From positions 1,488,001 through 1,552,000 of the forward strand of contig NZ_CP045699.1 in the NCBI RefSeq assembly GCF_009601765.2: 64,000 nt of DNA. The letters run 5' to 3'. Positions 20,951-30,525 of the stretch are shown here, piece after piece. The DNA comes from Vibrio algicola. GTDB lineage: Bacteria; Pseudomonadota; Gammaproteobacteria; Enterobacterales; Vibrionaceae. Each line of letters starts with the position of its first letter. The first letter of the stretch is position 1. A program made the position numbers and the translations under genes. The notes under the pieces were generated by a model. The model made no database searches and was not told the origin of the DNA. It saw only the letters and a program-made list of their open reading frames with translations.

Positions 20951-21365
20951 AGTTAATTACTGCCTTTTCAATTTAATTCCATTTGTCTTTATTGTTTTGG
21001 CTATACGAAAACAGTAAGCGTAAAGATGCGATCGATACCGCTTTCAAGCTGAAACAAGAATGCAAAATAGACACAAAAAAGTCAAACAAGGTAAAAAAAC
21101 ATAAAACACTCTAATTATCAATTAGATGGATAAGAAATACCTTAAAATTCAACCATGCGAATAACATTGGCATTCATGGAAACTATGATATCAGATATTA
21201 AACATTCTCCCGATCAATGATATTTTCACAAAATATCCTGCCATAACCCCGTAGATGAGGAATATTCAACAGAATAAATTGCACAACGTTCAAAATAAAC
21301 GCAAATAAAAAACAATGTTCGAGATCACGTTTTTGTAAGTTTTCTTAGTGAATTTATCTACAGAT
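20951..21365. other. Upstream region of the first porin gene
   Basis: About 415 bases of AT-rich DNA between two leftward porin genes. It should carry the porin promoter and regulatory sites. AAAGGCAGT, a likely ribosome-site context, precedes the start and also occurs before the other porin. No gene is seen. Confidence 0.5.
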
Positions 21366-21395
21366 AAAAAAATAGCTCCTATCAGGAGCTATTTT
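21366..21395 (-). terminator. Terminator after the second porin gene
   Basis: A 12-bp perfect inverted repeat (AAAATAGCTCCT) with a 3-base loop and a T run on the minus strand. Confidence 0.88.
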
Positions 21396-21421
21396 ATTGT
21401 TTGAGTGCTTAAAATTAGTAA

Positions 21422-22438
21422 TTACCAGTAGAAGCGAGCACCTAGACCTAAAAGAACTTCAGAATCAACCATTGTTGGACCAACAAAATTACCACTGCCA
21501 GAGCCACCAGCTTCATAACCTAAAGTTGTGCCGTCAGCATATGCAACTTCCGCATAAACCCTCACAAACTCTAGCATTTGGTAGTCAGAACCAAGGTAAA
21601 TCAATGTACCATCTTCAGAATCTAGATTGCCGGAATCAGGATCTTGCTTTGTATATTCATAACCTGCGTAGCCTGTACCTTTATCAGACCAAGCAAATGT
21701 TCCTGCTAATGAGAAGCCATTCTCTTCAATACTTGAGTCCACTGCAGATTGACTTTCTAATTTAGCGTAATAATACGTAAAACCAATAACACCTTTCGAA
21801 TAATTATATTCTGCAGTAGCTTCACCGTAAGTATTCTTCACATCTATAGCTTGGTCAATATTATAACCACCACCAACATGAACATCTAAATCACCAAATG
21901 ACGTACCTGCAAATAATTCTGCAAGCTCCTGCTCCTTATCATTATTAGGCAGGCCATAATCAGCTTTAATCCAAAAACTATCAGCCACATACTCATATTT
22001 AATCATTGCATCATGTTCGGCACCAGACAGTGTACCGTAACGAAGCGCTGAACCACCATAGAAGTAAGAGTAATCAGCGCCATACACATCATCCGAAACT
22101 GTCCACTGTTTACCAAATTTAATTGTACCTAAGCTATCACTTGCCAAACCAAATATATGCTGACGTACATACATATCAGAGTCTTCATCGACAGAAACTT
22201 CAACTAAACCAATAACTTTAACGTCATCTGTTAACTTATAAGCACCATCGATACCCATGCGTGAAGAACCAGAACTAAGTTCAGGGTTATTTTCGCCAAT
22301 GTCGTTCCACTTCAGCTCAGTTCGAAGTTGACCATAAAAGTTAATTGAGCCTTCATCTGTTTTATAAATCTCTGCCGCGCTTACAGAGCCTGCGGCTGTC
22401 GTTGCTGCAATTGCTAATGCGATTAACGATTTTTTCAT
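21422..22438 (-). CDS. Gram-negative porin
   Basis: A 338-residue outer-membrane porin with a signal peptide (MKKSLIALAIAATTAAGSVSA, cut before AEIYK). It shows the classical porin N-terminal strand (INFYGQLRTELKW), the SSRMGIDGAYKLTDDVKVIGLVE block and the KFGKQWTVSDDVYG loop 3 region, which resemble enterobacterial OmpC/OmpF-type porins more than OmpU. The last residue is Trp (ARFYW), less usual than Phe but aromatic as required. The acidic loops (EEN, DPDSGNLDSEDG) hint at cation preference, which is inference. Confidence 0.87.
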   Translation of the reverse strand: MKKSLIALAIAATTAAGSVSAAEIYKTDEGSINFYGQLRTELKWNDIGENNPELSSGSSRMGIDGAYKLTDDVKVIGLVEVSVDEDSDMYVRQHIFGLASDSLGTIKFGKQWTVSDDVYGADYSYFYGGSALRYGTLSGAEHDAMIKYEYVADSFWIKADYGLPNNDKEQELAELFAGTSFGDLDVHVGGGYNIDQAIDVKNTYGEATAEYNYSKGVIGFTYYYAKLESQSAVDSSIEENGFSLAGTFAWSDKGTGYAGYEYTKQDPDSGNLDSEDGTLIYLGSDYQMLEFVRVYAEVAYADGTTLGYEAGGSGSGNFVGPTMVDSEVLLGLGARFYW

Positions 22439-23025
22439 AATAATCCACTGCCTTTAATTGTTTTGAAATTCCCTTTGGGATTCCTTTCTTGTTATTTATG
22501 CTTATCGGTAACTCCGACCAACAAGCCATACATCTGATTCGCACAACAAGATTGCTAAAGTTCCGTCAAAGTGTCAAATTTCATAAAAAAACATAATCGA
22601 TCATATAAAAAATGATAAAAACCCTTTACTTATAATGATTTAACTATTAATTACATCCATTTTCATAAAAGTGCATTGTAACTCGAAATCAACACAGCAC
22701 ACGAGAACAAAACAAAATATCAACGTATAACACTAAAAAACAACATTTATTTAGAGTTAAATATCACGAATAGCCCACAACAAAGAATTAACACAAAGGC
22801 AACATGGGAATTCGATACTTAACGCCTTTATTTTAAAAGTTCCATCTTATTTTGTGATAAGCGTCTTGTTTTCATTGGTAAAAGCCACTAAAAACTGTTT
22901 GTTTTAGCTTTTATTAGCTCAATTGATAAACCCAACAATTTTACAACAACTTCCTTTCTATCTCATTTAAAGGCCAAAACGGCATTTTATGCTACTATCT
23001 CAGCATCAATTAATGAGAAGAATCT
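22439..23025. other. Divergent intergenic region between porin and dinG
   Basis: About 590 bases, AT-rich, holding the promoters of the leftward porin and the rightward dinG. No convincing coding frame, RNA gene or repeat was seen. A small AATTCCC/GGGATT hairpin lies near 22467-22481. Confidence 0.5.
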
Positions 23026-25116
23026 ATGCTGTCGCCAACCATTCAAAAAGCCATCAAAACAAGCTATCAAAACCTATCTCATCAACTGGATGGGTTCATA
23101 CCCCGCCGAGCGCAAAACTACTTAGTAGCTGAAATCGCGAAAACCTTGTCGGGCACTTATCATGATTCCAATCGCATGATTGTGGCAGAAGCAGGAACGG
23201 GTATTGGTAAATCTCTGGCCTATTTAATGGCGACCATTCCTTTCGCACAATTTAGCCAAAAGAAAATCATTATTTCGACCGCTACCGTGGCACTGCAAGA
23301 ACAACTGGTGCATAAAGATATGCCGCTTTATCGTAGGCTGACTGAAACCCCTTTTAGCTTTATCTTAGCCAAAGGTCGTCAACGCTATTGCTGTTTAGAA
23401 AAATTAGTTGCCGCCAGTGGGCAAAATTCCGCGCAAGGCAGCGGCTCGCAACTGGGTATGTTTGAAACCAAGCCAAAAACCAAAGATATTGAATTACTGC
23501 AATCTTTGTTTAAAGCGATCAGCAACAATAAGTGGGATGGTGATAGAGACAGTTGGCCTGCCACAATTTCTGATGAGATTTGGAAAGTGATTGCCAGCGA
23601 TAAGCACAGTTGCAATAATTCGATGCCTTCTCACCGAGACTGCCCATTCCAAAAATCTCGAGCTAATTTAGATAAGGTCGATGTCATTATTGCCAACCAC
23701 AGCTTAGTGATGGCCGATATTGATTTAGGCGGTGGCGTAATTTTACCCGAACCTGAACAAAGCATTTATATCTTTGATGAAGCGCATCATTTACCAAAAG
23801 TGGCGCGTGAGCATGCTTCTGCGGCGGCAAGTTTAAAAGGCGTCACCAGTTGGCTAGAAAGCTTAAATAAATCGGTCACTAAGTTTACGGGTCTGACCGA
23901 TATAAAACGCAGCGGTCGTTTTCAAAATGATTTGATTGATGCGATTCAACAATTGATCCCATCACTGACTCAATTAAGCCAACAGTTCAACGCCGAACAA
24001 TTTAAAGACCAAGTTTATCGCTTTGAACATGGCGAACTGCCCGCGTGGCTGGAAGAAGAATCCAAAGGCTTAAAATCGCTGACTCAAAAAGCCAATAAAG
24101 CAATGGCAAAAATCACCGACTTAATTAGCGAGCGCGTGAAAGATGGCGAACTCTCAAGCCGCATCGCAGAGCCTGCATTAGCCGAAGCTGGCTTTTACTT
24201 ACAACGATTGGAAAATCTCGCGAAGGTTTGGCAATTAATGGCTGAGCCTAACCATGAAACAGGCGCACCGCTGGCCCGTTGGCTTGAAATCAGCCCTGAG
24301 CGTGATAATGACTTTATTGTAAATGTGTCTCCATTAGAAATCGGTTGGCGACTCGATCAAAAGCTTTGGAGTCGTTGTTATGGTGGGGTATTAGTCTCTG
24401 CCACCATGCGCGCGCTGAATTCATTCCAATACTTTGCGATTCAAGCTGGGGTCAGTTTAAAACCGGAAGATGCCACTCAATTTTTAGCCTTGGCCTCACC
24501 ATTCGACTACGCCAACAATGCTGAGTTATTGATCCCTAAACTAAAATTAGAACCGCAACAGCAAGAATTCACTGACTACTTAATTGAGTTACTACCAAAA
24601 TACATCGAAGAGAAAAAAGCCAATTTGGTACTCTTCTCATCTTATTGGCAAATGAACAAAGTCACCGAAGCGTTAGACAAGATCGCGGTTAAGAATAAAT
24701 GGAATTTGCAGGTACAAGGTAAAGCCTCACGCGGCGAAATTCTTAAAAAACACTGTGCTTATTGCCAATTTGGCCAAACCAGTGTTCTATTTGGTACCGG
24801 CAGTTTTTCAGAAGGGTTAGATTTACCAGGTAAGCTATTAGAAAACTTGATCATCACTAAGATCCCTTTTGGCGTTCCAACTTCTCCAGTAGAAGAAGCC
24901 CACTCAGAATACATTAGCCATAAAGGTGGCAATCCGTTCTTACAAATCTCGGTGCCGGAAGCGAGCAAGAAACTGATCCAATCGGTCGGACGACTGCTGC
25001 GTAAAGAGCAAGATTCTGGTAGAGTTGTATTGCTTGATCGCCGTATTATTAGTAAGCGTTATGGCAAGGCATTGTTAGATTCCCTCCCCCCTTTTGCTCG
25101 TAATATTGAGTATTGA
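23026..25116 (+). CDS. dinG: ATP-dependent DNA helicase DinG
   Basis: A superfamily 2, XPD-like 5'-3' helicase with an iron-sulfur cluster, acting on R-loops, D-loops and replication-transcription conflicts. The 696 residues show Walker A AEAGTGIGKS (about 54-63), an Fe-S region with cysteines in RYCCLEK, KHSCNN and HRDCPF, the IIANHSLV block, the DEAH box in IFDEAHHLPK, and motifs V/VI in GTGSFSEGLDLPG and QSVGRLLRKEQDSGRV. Length matches Vibrio DinG. A GAGAAG ribosome site precedes the ATG. priC lies 79 bases downstream. Confidence 0.94.
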   Translation: MLSPTIQKAIKTSYQNLSHQLDGFIPRRAQNYLVAEIAKTLSGTYHDSNRMIVAEAGTGIGKSLAYLMATIPFAQFSQKKIIISTATVALQEQLVHKDMPLYRRLTETPFSFILAKGRQRYCCLEKLVAASGQNSAQGSGSQLGMFETKPKTKDIELLQSLFKAISNNKWDGDRDSWPATISDEIWKVIASDKHSCNNSMPSHRDCPFQKSRANLDKVDVIIANHSLVMADIDLGGGVILPEPEQSIYIFDEAHHLPKVAREHASAAASLKGVTSWLESLNKSVTKFTGLTDIKRSGRFQNDLIDAIQQLIPSLTQLSQQFNAEQFKDQVYRFEHGELPAWLEEESKGLKSLTQKANKAMAKITDLISERVKDGELSSRIAEPALAEAGFYLQRLENLAKVWQLMAEPNHETGAPLARWLEISPERDNDFIVNVSPLEIGWRLDQKLWSRCYGGVLVSATMRALNSFQYFAIQAGVSLKPEDATQFLALASPFDYANNAELLIPKLKLEPQQQEFTDYLIELLPKYIEEKKANLVLFSSYWQMNKVTEALDKIAVKNKWNLQVQGKASRGEILKKHCAYCQFGQTSVLFGTGSFSEGLDLPGKLLENLIITKIPFGVPTSPVEEAHSEYISHKGGNPFLQISVPEASKKLIQSVGRLLRKEQDSGRVVLLDRRIISKRYGKALLDSLPPFARNIEY

Positions 25117-25195
25117 GGCTATGCTCATATTGAAGTGAGGAGCACAACGCACATACAAATGAGAAATTCATATATCATGATAGTTAAGGTCACTT

Positions 25196-25762
25196 ATGAG
25201 CACATTTAACGACATTGCCAGCAAACTTGACCAAATGTCGATTCAAGCTGCCAGTCGCGACCGACAAAAAGGCGAACACCATCAAGCATTATTTGATGAG
25301 CATTTATTTCGCTGTCGTGCTCGCCTGCTTGTCCCTTGTGTGGCAGAAACACGCGCAACCTATGACACCATTATTCGCGAACAGTCCGCAAAACGGTTAA
25401 CCGCATTGCGCGCAGAGCATTTAACCCAATTATTATTATCCCAATTAGGCGCAATCCAACGCGAACTCGCTACCCAAAAAATCCGCAATACCGAAATAAA
25501 ACACAGCAGTCATTACCGCAAACCGATCAGCGAGTTATATCAAAATTTAGCTCAGCACCAAGAATGGGAAACCCGTTTACAGGATTTAGTTCGCCAAAAG
25601 ACCGCCGCATTGAATCACACTGGCCAACATAACCAAACACAAGCGCAACAAGATTTAATGACCGCAGAGCAACGTTTAGCGCGTTGTAAAGAAGCGAAAT
25701 TAAAGATTGAACGCCAAATCACTTACCGTGAAAAACACAACCCAAGTAACGATTATGTCTAA
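25196..25762 (+). CDS. priC: Primosomal replication protein N'' (PriC)
   Basis: A 188-residue helical, basic protein that helps reload DnaB at stalled forks. The sequence pattern fits PriC: LFRCRARLLVPCVAETRATYD near the N-terminus, ERLARCKEAKLKIERQI-type helices near the end, and high Gln/Arg content with probable coiled-coil stretches. Overlap with the downstream ybaM gene also matches enterobacterial priC-ybaM order. An AAGG ribosome site lies upstream of the ATG. Confidence 0.85.
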   Translation: MSTFNDIASKLDQMSIQAASRDRQKGEHHQALFDEHLFRCRARLLVPCVAETRATYDTIIREQSAKRLTALRAEHLTQLLLSQLGAIQRELATQKIRNTEIKHSSHYRKPISELYQNLAQHQEWETRLQDLVRQKTAALNHTGQHNQTQAQQDLMTAEQRLARCKEAKLKIERQITYREKHNPSNDYV

Positions 25763-25982
25763 ATCCAATCCAGCAGAACAAAAGCGACAAACCGAAATTG
25801 TGAATGATAGTGATCGTGCTAATGATAGTGACTCGGTATCGAGCCCACTTGATAATGCACCCGATGAGATCAAGCTAGCGGTTGATCTGATTTACTTATT
25901 AGAAAGTCATAATATTGACCCTAGCGTGGCTTTAAAGGCGCTTGAGATCGTTAAGACTGATTTAAAAAAGCAATCAAAATAA
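25755..25982 (+). CDS. ybaM: YbaM family protein (DUF2496)
   Basis: A 75-residue protein whose C-terminal half (NAPDEIKLAVDLIYLLESHNIDPSVALKALEIVKTDL) matches E. coli YbaM. The function is unknown. The N-terminal ~30 residues are an acidic, Ser/Asn/Asp-rich extension that includes a duplicated NDSD element encoded by an 18-bp tandem repeat (25803-25838). The ATG overlaps the priC end by eight bases, so the two are translationally coupled as in E. coli. Confidence 0.82.
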   Translation: MSKSNPAEQKRQTEIVNDSDRANDSDSVSSPLDNAPDEIKLAVDLIYLLESHNIDPSVALKALEIVKTDLKKQSK

Positions 25983-26140
25983 TACCCATTCCATTTAAGT
26001 TTTGATCAATTTGAATACACCGAAAAGACGCTGATCCATCCTTATTCGCTTGAGAAAAGATTATCCATGGCCTTTGACATTTTCTCTGTACTCAATTTTG
26101 AACGATCATTAGATTGATGCAATTAGTATAACCACAAACA

Positions 26141-26177
26141 AAAAAAGGCTTGGTCTCAAATGAGATCCAAGCCTTTA
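26141..26177. terminator. Bidirectional terminator between ybaM and htpX
   Basis: Arms AAAGGCTTGG.TCTCA and TGAGATCCAAGCCTTT pair with one bulge, with A and T tracts on both sides. Confidence 0.88.
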
Positions 26178-26197
26178 TGATTGCTATCTATACATAA

Positions 26198-27061
26198 TCA
26201 GCTATTACGCAGTGCTTCAATCCGCTTATCTAGCGGTGGATGGCTCATTAATAATTGCATCATGGTTTGCTTACCATTAATGCCAAATGCCATCATTGAG
26301 CCTTCTAATTGTGGCTCATGACTCATTTTTAATCGCTCTAATGCAGCAATCATCTTCTCTTTGCCTACCAATTGAGCAGCGCCCGCATCGGCATAAAATT
26401 CACGATGACGGCTATACCACATGGTAATAAAGCTGGCGAGGAAGCCAAACACCACTTCCAGTATCATAGAAATAATGAAATAGCTCATCATACTGCCACC
26501 ACGGCCTTCATCGCTATTATTTGAACTGACAATATTGGCGATCATGCGCGATAAGAAAATCACAAAAGTATTCACTACCCCTTGCATCAAGGTCATAGTG
26601 ACCATATCACCATTAGCAATATGGCTCATTTCGTGGGCCAAAACCGCTTCGGCTTCTTCTCTTGTCATGCTATGCAATAAACCACTCGACACCGCAACCA
26701 ATGAATCATCTCGTTTAGCGCCTGTGGCAAATGCATTAATATCCGGGGATTCGTAAATCGCCACAGTTGGCATACCGACTCCAACTTGTTGCGCTTGGCG
26801 AGTCACGGTTTGAATTAACCAATGTTCGGTTTCATTACGTGGCTGATCAATAACTTGCCCCCCCACAGAACGCAGAGCCATTTTTTTCGACATTAGCAAA
26901 GAAATAAATGAACCGCCAAAGCCGAATACCGCCGCCATCAGCAATAAACCCGATAAACTGCCCGGTTGCATTCCAGTCACTGCATAAACAATATTCAGAA
27001 CAACACTTAACACCAGCACGACGGCTAGGTTGGTTGCTAAAAATAACATCACTCGCTTCAT
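26198..27061 (-). CDS. htpX: Membrane zinc metalloprotease HtpX
   Basis: An M48-family inner-membrane protease that, with FtsH, degrades damaged membrane proteins. The 287 residues show two N-terminal membrane segments (about 6-27 and 34-55), the zinc motif HEMSH in [15 protein letters not shown], two further membrane segments, and the third ligand region [16 protein letters not shown] start at ATG 27061 ([11 protein letters not shown]), because GGAG lies six bases before it; an in-frame ATG four codons earlier contains that GGAG. In E. coli htpX is induced through CpxR; no such site was looked for successfully. Confidence 0.94.
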   Translation of the reverse strand: MKRVMLFLATNLAVVLVLSVVLNIVYAVTGMQPGSLSGLLLMAAVFGFGGSFISLLMSKKMALRSVGGQVIDQPRNETEHWLIQTVTRQAQQVGVGMPTVAIYESPDINAFATGAKRDDSLVAVSSGLLHSMTREEAEAVLAHEMSHIANGDMVTMTLMQGVVNTFVIFLSRMIANIVSSNNSDEGRGGSMMSYFIISMILEVVFGFLASFITMWYSRHREFYADAGAAQLVGKEKMIAALERLKMSHEPQLEGSMMAFGINGKQTMMQLLMSHPPLDKRIEALRNS

Positions 27062-27412
27062 CGTTGTCTCCATAAAATTAGAAGCTTAATTATCTTTCGC
27101 TATAATCGTAGATTTCTCATCATAGGTTAAGCGTTAAATTGAAACATTTGATGTCTTTATCTGTTTGCTTGATAAATATCGCACTGAATATTGATTTTTA
27201 TTATTAAACAATGTGATAGCACTCAAAATTCCACATTTTAAACAAGGTTAAATTCCCGTTGATTTAACGACTACATTGATCAACAGCCCCTAGTCATTAT
27301 GATGAGATTCAAACTCATTGAACCATGTTAGCTAAGACTTTGGTCGTATTGATTTATAAACGCTAGCCCTTTATTTTATCTATAGACTTCAATAAATAAT
27401 AGGGATAGTAAG
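27062..27412. other. Intergenic region between htpX and a small rightward gene
   Basis: About 350 bases, AT-rich. It contains promoters for both divergent genes and, at 27277-27294, a sequence ending GATCAACAGCCCCTA that resembles one end of the miniature element at 48449-48713. Nothing else was recognised. Confidence 0.45.
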
Positions 27413-27565
27413 ATGTCAGAGCAAGCGAACTACCAAATGGCGATTGATTTATTATCTTGCCATCTGGGACTCTCAGAGGATGAAGCTAAGCAGCATTTAG
27501 GCATTAATGAAAACAAAGACGAAGAAGTGAACGTTGTGATCCCTGGTGTCAATTTAAAGCAGTGA
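27413..27565 (+). CDS. Small hypothetical protein, 50 residues
   Basis: An open frame from ATG 27413 (MSEQANYQMAIDLLSCHLG) to TGA 27565, preceded by AGGGATAG and followed by a strong terminator. The composition is soluble and acidic, with one predicted helix pair: residues 5-20 and a second helix starting LSEDEAKQHLG, then a charged turn and a hydrophobic C-terminus (VNVVIPGVNL). There are no membrane or signal segments. Context (own ribosome site, terminator, codon use like its neighbours) supports a real gene. I do not recognise the family. Confidence 0.65.
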   Translation: MSEQANYQMAIDLLSCHLGLSEDEAKQHLGINENKDEEVNVVIPGVNLKQ

Positions 27566-27641
27566 AGGGTTAACGTAATCCTCATTAGTAACAAGATGAC
27601 TCATTACGCAGATACCTTTGTCAAAATGTAAAAATTGAACA

Positions 27642-27677
27642 TAAAAAAACGCGGCTCTTTTGGAGTCGCGTTTTTGT
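27642..27677. terminator. Bidirectional terminator between the small gene and bioD
   Basis: Arms AAAACGCGGCTC and GAGTCGCGTTTT (one G-U pair) with A and T runs on both flanks, between convergent genes. Confidence 0.88.
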
Positions 27678-27703
27678 ATGCTAAATACATAATGTCAATG
27701 TTA

Positions 27704-28381
27704 TTAAATCAAGCTTGAAACATCCAAATATTTATTGGCATTTTTGCGCTTTGAGCCAGGTAAATATGGGATCTCACCCAGTTTAGGGGCATTAATTTTT
27801 AGCTCTAACATACGAATAATTTCTGAATAGTGCTCTGTACCTGGATTAATGCGATTGGCGATCCAACCGACGATTTCTAAACCGTCGTTTTCAATCGCTT
27901 CTGCGGTTAACATCGCATGACTCAAACAGCCTAGCTTGATCCCAACCACTAGAATAACCGGCATTTTTTCTTGCTGAACCCAAGTGGATAAACAGGTTTG
28001 TTCGGTAACAGGAACTCGCCAGCCGCCAGCCCCTTCAACCACAACCAAATCGGCCGCTTCTTTATGCGCCACCAAGCTTGTCGATAATGCATTAAAATCA
28101 ATCACTACGCCGTCTTTTTGCGCCGCAAAGTGGGGTGAAGCTGGCATGGTTAAGGTGTAAGGATTCACTGTGTCATAGTCTAATTCAACACTTGAAGCGC
28201 TTTGCAGGTGCAATGCGTCTGAATTTCGTAGCCCTTGCTCTGTCATCTCCGAGCCTGAAGCCACTGGTTTATAACCTGAGGTTGAGAATCCTTTTTCTGT
28301 AAAAGCACGCAATAGTGCCTGAGATACCATAGTTTTACCTACATCGGTATCCGTACCGGCAATAAATACTGAATTCATCAT
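27704..28381 (-). CDS. bioD: Dethiobiotin synthetase
   Basis: Closes the ureido ring of dethiobiotin using ATP and CO2. The 225-residue protein shows the P-loop [12 protein letters not shown] at the N-terminus, KPVASGSE, the second phosphate loop [10 protein letters not shown], and [14 protein letters not shown] start at ATG 28381, which overlaps the bioC stop; a second ATG follows immediately. It is the last gene of the leftward bioBFCD operon. Confidence 0.94.
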   Translation of the reverse strand: MMNSVFIAGTDTDVGKTMVSQALLRAFTEKGFSTSGYKPVASGSEMTEQGLRNSDALHLQSASSVELDYDTVNPYTLTMPASPHFAAQKDGVVIDFNALSTSLVAHKEAADLVVVEGAGGWRVPVTEQTCLSTWVQQEKMPVILVVGIKLGCLSHAMLTAEAIENDGLEIVGWIANRINPGTEHYSEIIRMLELKINAPKLGEIPYLPGSKRKNANKYLDVSSLI

Positions 28382-29214
28382 TTTAAAATAAGCCCTAAAC
28401 AAACATGATAGGTCGCAGGTAGCTGACCTAATGGATTACGAAATTGTTGGTATGCTTTCTCTACATCCAGTAATGAACGACGCTTGGTTAAACCGGCACT
28501 GCGACCATCAACATGGGTTGCGCCTATGCCTTTTAAATCTTTCATTAACTCAAATGCGGAGTCATACCAAACTTGAATTTCGGTTGAGTCTACGTGATAG
28601 CGCTGCGCTGAAGTTTGCGCTAACGCAAAGTTTAGTTGATCCCACTGATGAAATTGGTTCACATGTTGATATTTATCAATTTGTGACCAAGATCTCTTTA
28701 ATTCAATCAAAGAACCTTCTAACAATGTCGAAAAATAACATTGCCCCTCTTTTTTTAACATTCGGCTTAACATCTGAAACAAATGAGATAAGTCATGACA
28801 CCACTGAATAGCCAAGCTGGAGAAAATAATATCGAAGCTAGCGGCGGAAAAAGGAGGGTCTTCCGCATCACCTTGCTGATAACTCACCCTTGATACATTG
28901 TCACTTTGGGCCATAACCCCATCACAACGTTGTTGGCATTGCTCTAGCATCGAATATGACAAATCAAAGGCCGTCACATCAGCACCACGTTTTAATAATT
29001 GTTCAGTAAAATAGCCGGTTCCACAGCCTAAATCTAATACCGATAAACCAGATAAGTCGTTGGGTAATTTATCCATTAAGCGCTGGCCAACCTCTCGCTG
29101 AAAAGCGGCATGCTGATCATAAGTTCTGGCCGCTTTGCTAAAAGCATCCGCAATGGCTTGCTTATCACTCACTCGGCTGTGGTGGCATTCTTGCTCAAGA
29201 GTAGCAAAGCTCAT
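28378..29214 (-). CDS. bioC: Malonyl-ACP O-methyltransferase
   Basis: Methylates malonyl-ACP to disguise it for fatty-acid elongation in pimelate synthesis. The 278-residue class I SAM methyltransferase has [16 protein letters not shown] near the N-terminus, typical of BioC, then motif [24 protein letters not shown], the QGDAEDPPF acid-motif region and FSSLAIQWC. The N-terminus is slightly longer than in E. coli. Its ATG overlaps the bioF stop. Confidence 0.94.
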   Translation of the reverse strand: MSFATLEQECHHSRVSDKQAIADAFSKAARTYDQHAAFQREVGQRLMDKLPNDLSGLSVLDLGCGTGYFTEQLLKRGADVTAFDLSYSMLEQCQQRCDGVMAQSDNVSRVSYQQGDAEDPPFSAASFDIIFSSLAIQWCHDLSHLFQMLSRMLKKEGQCYFSTLLEGSLIELKRSWSQIDKYQHVNQFHQWDQLNFALAQTSAQRYHVDSTEIQVWYDSAFELMKDLKGIGATHVDGRSAGLTKRRSLLDVEKAYQQFRNPLGQLPATYHVCLGLILK

Positions 29215-30488
29215 TACATCCCCCCTCTTATGCCAAGTTCATTAGTAGCGGTTTCCTTGCTACAAAGTGCATCGGTACAAGCTGCGTCGATACAAGCTGC
29301 GCTTTTAAAAGACATGTCGCTAGTTTGGAGTATCGAACGTTCTTGCGCTAACTGAATAAGACATTGCGCTAATTGTTGCACTTGGGCTTGGCTATGATTG
29401 GCGGTTAGGGTAATGCGTAACCGAGCGCTATTTTGGGCCACCGTAGGCGGGCGGATCGCGCCCACCCAAAAACCCGCTTGCTTTAACTTTTCTGACGCCA
29501 GCATCACCTTATTCACACTGCCATAAATAAACGGCTTTATCGGCGTTTTAGTCGCAACATACCCTGCTAGTTTTTGGCATTGATCCGCATAGCACTCGTT
29601 AAGATCATTGAGTTTATCGCGTCGCCATTGCTGAGTTTGGATCATCTTGACCGCATGAGATAAAGCATAAGCTTGCGAAGGCGGGATCGCGGTTGAATAA
29701 ACATGATGACGTGCAAATTGAGTCAAATAATCGCCAGTATTACGGTCGCATAAAATCGCGGCCCCCGACAAACCAAACGCTTTACCAAATGTCACCACCA
29801 ATATATTGGGCTTAATACCCGCCGCCGCACAACTGCCCGTGCCATTGTCACCTAAAACCCCAATACCATGGGCATCATCCACCGCCAGCCAAGCTTGATG
29901 CTGATGACAAACGGACTCAATCGCTGATAATCTCGCTTGATCGCCATCCATACTAAACACCCCTTCTGTCACCACTAAGCAAGGCTTATTATCCTGTGAC
30001 GGTAAACGCTGCTCTAAATGCGCAATATCATTATGTTTAAACCGTTGCATCTCTGCGGCGCACAATGAACCGGCTTCCATTAACGAAGCATGATTTAACT
30101 TATCTTGAATAAGCACATCGCCCGCCTGCATCAAACCAAACAACATCGCTTGGTTGGCACTAAAACCAGAGCTAAATAAAATCGCTCGTTCAAACCCCAG
30201 CCACTCACACAATTGAGCTTCAAGATCTGCGTGGGCCGAACTAAATCCAGTCACTAAAGGCGATGCCCCACTGCCACAGCCAAACTTAGCTATGCCGAGT
30301 TGCCATGCTTGTTGCAACTCGGGATCTTGCGCTAATCCTAAATAATCATTACTGGAAAAATTTACCAATCGCTGTTGCTGCTGATCGATTAATTCGCCGT
30401 TATTGAGCTGTGTCACAGGCTGTAATTGACGCGACAGTCCCGCTTGTTGACGTTGTTGTAGTTGCTGTGAAATACGTTGACTGAACAT
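29214..30488 (-). CDS. bioF: 8-amino-7-oxononanoate synthase with a repetitive C-terminal tail
   Basis: A PLP enzyme that condenses pimeloyl-ACP and alanine. The core has FSSNDYLGLA, FSSGFSANQAML, DDAHGIGVLG and the PLP lysine in TFGKAFGLSGAA. I start at ATG 30488 (MFSQRISQQL), preceded by GAG; in-frame ATGs at 30494 and 30506 are possible. The protein is about 424 residues against 384 in E. coli. The excess is mainly a Cys/Ala-rich tail after the core (AACIDAACTDALC), encoded by 15-bp tandem units at 29257-29298. The core is intact, so activity is expected. Confidence 0.92.
   Translation of the reverse strand: MFSQRISQQLQQRQQAGLSRQLQPVTQLNNGELIDQQQQRLVNFSSNDYLGLAQDPELQQAWQLGIAKFGCGSGASPLVTGFSSAHADLEAQLCEWLGFERAILFSSGFSANQAMLFGLMQAGDVLIQDKLNHASLMEAGSLCAAEMQRFKHNDIAHLEQRLPSQDNKPCLVVTEGVFSMDGDQARLSAIESVCHQHQAWLAVDDAHGIGVLGDNGTGSCAAAGIKPNILVVTFGKAFGLSGAAILCDRNTGDYLTQFARHHVYSTAIPPSQAYALSHAVKMIQTQQWRRDKLNDLNECYADQCQKLAGYVATKTPIKPFIYGSVNKVMLASEKLKQAGFWVGAIRPPTVAQNSARLRITLTANHSQAQVQQLAQCLIQLAQERSILQTSDMSFKSAACIDAACTDALCSKETATNELGIRGGM
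29257..29298. repeat. 15-bp tandem repeat in the bioF 3' end
   Basis: Two 15-base units (29269-29283 and 29284-29298, two differences) and a partial third (29257-29268) are in frame and encode AACID/AACTD/ALC. Confidence 0.7.
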
Positions 30489-30525
30489 CACCATTCTCAA
30501 ATTCATTCTTTTTCATTAGCGGCAT

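Noticed and set aside
20951..21365. A small RNA or gene between the porins.
   Set aside because: No promoter-terminator pair or coding frame could be supported by eye.
27277..27294. A second copy of the miniature element.
   Set aside because: Only about 15 bases at one end (GATCAACAGCCCCTA) resemble the element; the other end and body are absent. Kept only as a hint.
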